9,082 nt of DNA from Planctomycetaceae bacterium (GTDB taxonomy: Bacteria; Planctomycetota; Planctomycetia; Planctomycetales; Planctomycetaceae), in assembly GCA_003503535.1 (NCBI GenBank), contig DOCI01000079.1:10445-19526 (forward strand), in the 5' to 3' direction. The notes under the pieces are model-generated. The model had not been told where the DNA came from, made no database searches, and was given only the letters and a program-made list of their open reading frames with translations. Below, piece by piece: positions 7,402 through 9,082 of this stretch; positions within the stretch are counted from its first letter, which is position 1; each line of letters opens with the position of its first letter. A program made the translations under genes and the position numbers.

Positions 7402-8085
7402 ATGTTGGCAAAATTGATTTCGCTTCTAACAATCTCGCTGCTGTCTTTAGCAGTTACTCACGCAGCTGAGCCCGTTCTCTTTGAGGATAATTTTAATAAT
7501 GGAATGTCTGAACAATGGCAGATCGTGGGACTTTCATCAGACGATTACCGGATAAAAGATGGAGGGCTTGAAGTTCGAGTGCAGAGTCACACCTATACTC
7601 GCGAATCACCAATGATTAAAGTCATTCTCCCGTTCACATCCTCTGGTTCAGTGATCGCATCGGTGGATGTCGAAATTCTCGACAAATTCACCGCCTCCGA
7701 CGAAATGGTGGGGATGTTTCTCATCGATGAAAGTGGACGGGAATTTAGAGCAACCAAAGCAAGAATCGATCGTAAGCTCCTCTTTGCTCCTCCAGCCGTG
7801 AATTTCATTGGCGAAACAGGTCATGAAGATGACTTCAGCAATTATGCATATACCTATCATCCTGCCTCAGAGAAATCAGAGACCTTAAGGATTATCGTTC
7901 GCAGTCATTATGCCTATTTTCAGGTAGGTCCAAATGACAACGGCAAATACCAGAATTTTTTCTCTTCTGCGATCCGCAAAAATTCAAAAGAGAGGGGCTT
8001 CTGTCTTTGCACAACAGGAGCTCCGGAAGGCGCCGAACATTGGGTTCGTTTCGACAACTTCCGGGTGACTCAAAAAGGGAAGTAA
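7402..8085 (+). CDS. Small secreted beta-sandwich protein, unknown function
   Basis: A 227-residue exported protein I cannot assign to a named family with certainty. The start is ATG at 7402: AGGG (7391-7394) is 7 bases upstream and a signal peptide follows at once (K4, Leu/Ile-rich core, cleavage near THA at residue 21). An in-frame ATG at 7360 would put 14 polar residues before the signal. The mature part begins VLFEDNFNNG and ends HWVRFDNFRVTQKGK. An opening EDNFN-type strand and a closing FDNFRV strand are the usual edges of concanavalin A/LamG-like jelly-roll domains in planctomycete surface proteins, so a sugar-binding or glycoside-related fold is likely. Two close cysteines (C201, C203) are the only ones in the mature protein. 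No catalytic motif is evident. It is separated from the DUF1559 gene by a terminator, and it converges on the Fe-S carrier gene. Confidence 0.75.
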   Translation: MLAKLISLLTISLLSLAVTHAAEPVLFEDNFNNGMSEQWQIVGLSSDDYRIKDGGLEVRVQSHTYTRESPMIKVILPFTSSGSVIASVDVEILDKFTASDEMVGMFLIDESGREFRATKARIDRKLLFAPPAVNFIGETGHEDDFSNYAYTYHPASEKSETLRIIVRSHYAYFQVGPNDNGKYQNFFSSAIRKNSKERGFCLCTTGAPEGAEHWVRFDNFRVTQKGK

Positions 8086-8105
8086 GTTGATGTCTGATTT
8101 TATTG

Positions 8106-8137
8106 AAAAAGCCTACTCAAATTTGAGCAGGCTTTTT
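8106..8137. terminator. Bidirectional terminator between convergent genes
   Basis: Arms 8106-8120 and 8123-8137 pair over 15 positions with a single exception, 8115/8128. This is A-C on the plus strand but a G-U wobble on the minus strand, so the stem is slightly better for the Fe-S gene. T-runs flank it on both strands (8133-8137 on plus; A-run 8106-8110 read as U on minus). It lies 20 bases after the secreted-protein stop and 27 bases after the Fe-S carrier stop. Confidence 0.9.
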
Positions 8138-8164
8138 AATTTGACTTCACTTCAGGCCAAAGAA

Positions 8165-8497
<333 letters not shown>

Positions 8498-8613
8498 GGC
8501 ATCACTCTCCTGTGTTGAAATGAACCTTATCTTCACCCTGTAACTTCGCCTGAAAACCCCAAATGCAGGTGTTCGCTAAGCGCGGACAGGGAGCGTCTTT
8601 TGTTTCAGTCTGT

Positions 8614-8643
8614 ATTATAGACACGAAAGTCCCAGAAGTCCAA
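8614..8643 (-). promoter_or_regulatory. Candidate sigma-70-like promoter of the Fe-S carrier gene
   Basis: On the minus strand, a perfect TATAAT (plus 8614-8619) is preceded at 18 bases by TTGGAC (plus 8638-8643). This would place transcription start near 8607 and give a leader of about 110 bases before the ATG at 8497. Because the -10 is a perfect match, this is the best promoter in the window. Confidence 0.5.
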
Positions 8644-8709
8644 GCCCTTTCTGGAATTCCGAGAAGAGAGTTGTCAGGAATGGAATGGAGGCTTCCTTCC
8701 ATTCAAATT

Positions 8710-8777
8710 GACCAGCACAAAGCGTAAGCGAGTGTTTTAAATCATGGAGAGACAATCGCTTACGCTTCGTGCTGGTC
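8710..8777. repeat. REP-like extragenic palindrome, 22-base arms
   Basis: Arms 8710-8731 and 8756-8777 are inverted copies over 22 positions with a single mismatch (8719/8768), around a 24-base spacer. The outer 9 bases are GACCAGCAC / GTGCTGGTC and the inner 12 are AAGCGTAAGCGA / TCGCTTACGCTT. The mismatch is A-C on the plus strand and a G-U wobble on the minus strand. There is no T-run on either side, so it is not a standard terminator. Its size, GC-rich outer arms and location in a gene gap resemble REP/BIME-type dispersed palindromes. Only one copy is in this window, so repetition in the genome is inference. Confidence 0.75.
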
Positions 8778-8810
8778 TTCTCTGGTTTGATTCCTGAACC
8801 CATCCATGAA

Positions 8811-8834
8811 TGTTAAAATGTAATGAACATGTTC
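8811..8834 (+). promoter_or_regulatory. Extended -10 promoter with palindrome at the expected start site (PhoH gene)
   Basis: TGTTAAAAT (8811-8819) is an extended -10 (TGn plus TAAAAT). A poor -35, TTCCTG (8791-8796), is 17 bases upstream. The perfect palindrome GAACATGTTC (8825-8834) lies 5 bases downstream of the -10, over the expected transcription start, where a repressor could block it. Confidence 0.35.
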
Positions 8835-8930
8835 TAAACGCAGCTTTTGGCGTTTCGGGAATTCTGGGGATCTGATATACCTTTGAAACCGAACGAAATT
8901 ACCACCCAGGTATTAGACGCAAGGAAGCGC

Positions 8931-9082
8931 ATGATTGATCACGCCGCCTCTGTTTGTCCGCCACGTTCCCGCGTGACGTTTCCCAAGGTTTTCGTCCTCG
9001 ATACTAACGTCATACTTCACGACGCCAATTGTATCCGCAAGTTTGAAGAGAACGACATCGCCATCCCGATGATGGTTCTTGT
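8931..9082 (+). CDS. PIN-PhoH (PhoH2/YlaK-type) protein, 5' part only
   Basis: The N-terminal 50 residues of a protein that continues past the window. The segment [17 protein letters not shown] (19-35), then [13 protein letters not shown], is the start of the PIN ribonuclease domain in PIN-PhoH proteins; the Asp of VLDTN is a metal-binding active-site residue. Full members are about 450 residues and add a PhoH ATPase/helicase domain; together these act on RNA. That second domain is outside the window and is assumed. The start is chosen at ATG 8931 because AAGGA (8921-8925) is 5 bases upstream. TTG at 8883 is an in-frame alternative with GGGGA 12 bases before it and would add 16 residues. A candidate promoter lies at 8791-8819. 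Confidence 0.85.
   Translation, partial: MIDHAASVCPPRSRVTFPKVFVLDTNVILHDANCIRKFEENDIAIPMMVL

Larger units (their letters stand above)
8498..8930. other. Divergent gap between Fe-S carrier and PhoH genes
   Basis: These 433 bases hold the candidate promoter of the Fe-S gene (8614-8643), a hairpin GAATGGAGG (8683-8691) with CTTCCATTC (8696-8704, one G-T wobble, loop CTTC), the large REP-like palindrome (8710-8777), and a promoter and palindrome for the PhoH gene (8811-8834). No further gene is supported; open frames here lack start signals and family features. Confidence 0.5.

Noticed and set aside
8502..8803. Minus-strand open frames in the Fe-S/PhoH gap
   Set aside because: They run across the REP-like palindrome and the candidate promoter, and have no SD, motif or composition typical of a gene.
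8825..8834. GAACATGTTC as a Gram-positive-type LexA (SOS) box
   Set aside because: The LexA/DinR consensus needs four bases between GAAC and GTTC; here there are two, and the downstream gene is not a typical SOS gene.

Overview
The window is about 9 kb of bacterial chromosome and almost certainly comes from a planctomycete. The strongest marker is a DUF1559-type protein at 6327-7220, with its prepilin-like N-terminus and C-terminal [14 protein letters not shown] block. This family is massively expanded in Planctomycetes. Well-spaced coding regions, intrinsic terminators and many non-ATG or weakly SD-led starts agree with this. I see no rRNA, tRNA, IS element, prophage or CRISPR array.

Layout. 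(1) 139-1909: a minus-strand secreted sialate O-acetylesterase-type SGNH hydrolase with its own terminator, and a divergent intergenic region with two inverted repeats. (2) 1910-3268: a ten-helix membrane protein of the HGSNAT/DUF1624-DUF5009 acyltransferase-like family, divergent from the esterase. The pair suggests glycan acetyl-group chemistry. (3) 3269-3962: a long gap with no confident gene, packed with inverted repeats (a three-way-junction-like fold at 3566-3637). Its minus-strand translation is open for 156 codons. (4) 3963-6041: an RNA-metabolism cluster on the plus strand: RhlE-type DEAD-box helicase, a 55-residue basic/acidic small protein whose SD points to an ATC start codon, and a cold-shock-domain protein with a structured leader and a UUCG hairpin over its stop codon, closed by a strong terminator at 6096-6136. 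(5) 6327-8085: the DUF1559 protein and a small secreted beta-sandwich protein, each with a terminator. (6) 8165-8497: a minus-strand A-type Fe-S cluster carrier (IscA/ErpA-like), convergent with the secreted protein and sharing a bidirectional terminator. (7) 8498-8930: a divergent intergenic region with a 22-bp-arm REP-like palindrome and candidate promoters, leading to the 5' end of a PIN-PhoH protein that runs off the window.

Most genes are ordinary planctomycete housekeeping or surface genes. The points most worth a second look are the hairpin-rich element at about 3500-3750, the apparent ATC start of the small protein between helicase and Csp, the three-gene RNA-remodelling cluster itself, and the REP-like palindrome at 8710-8777. 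I did not find convincing evidence of a wholly new multi-gene system.
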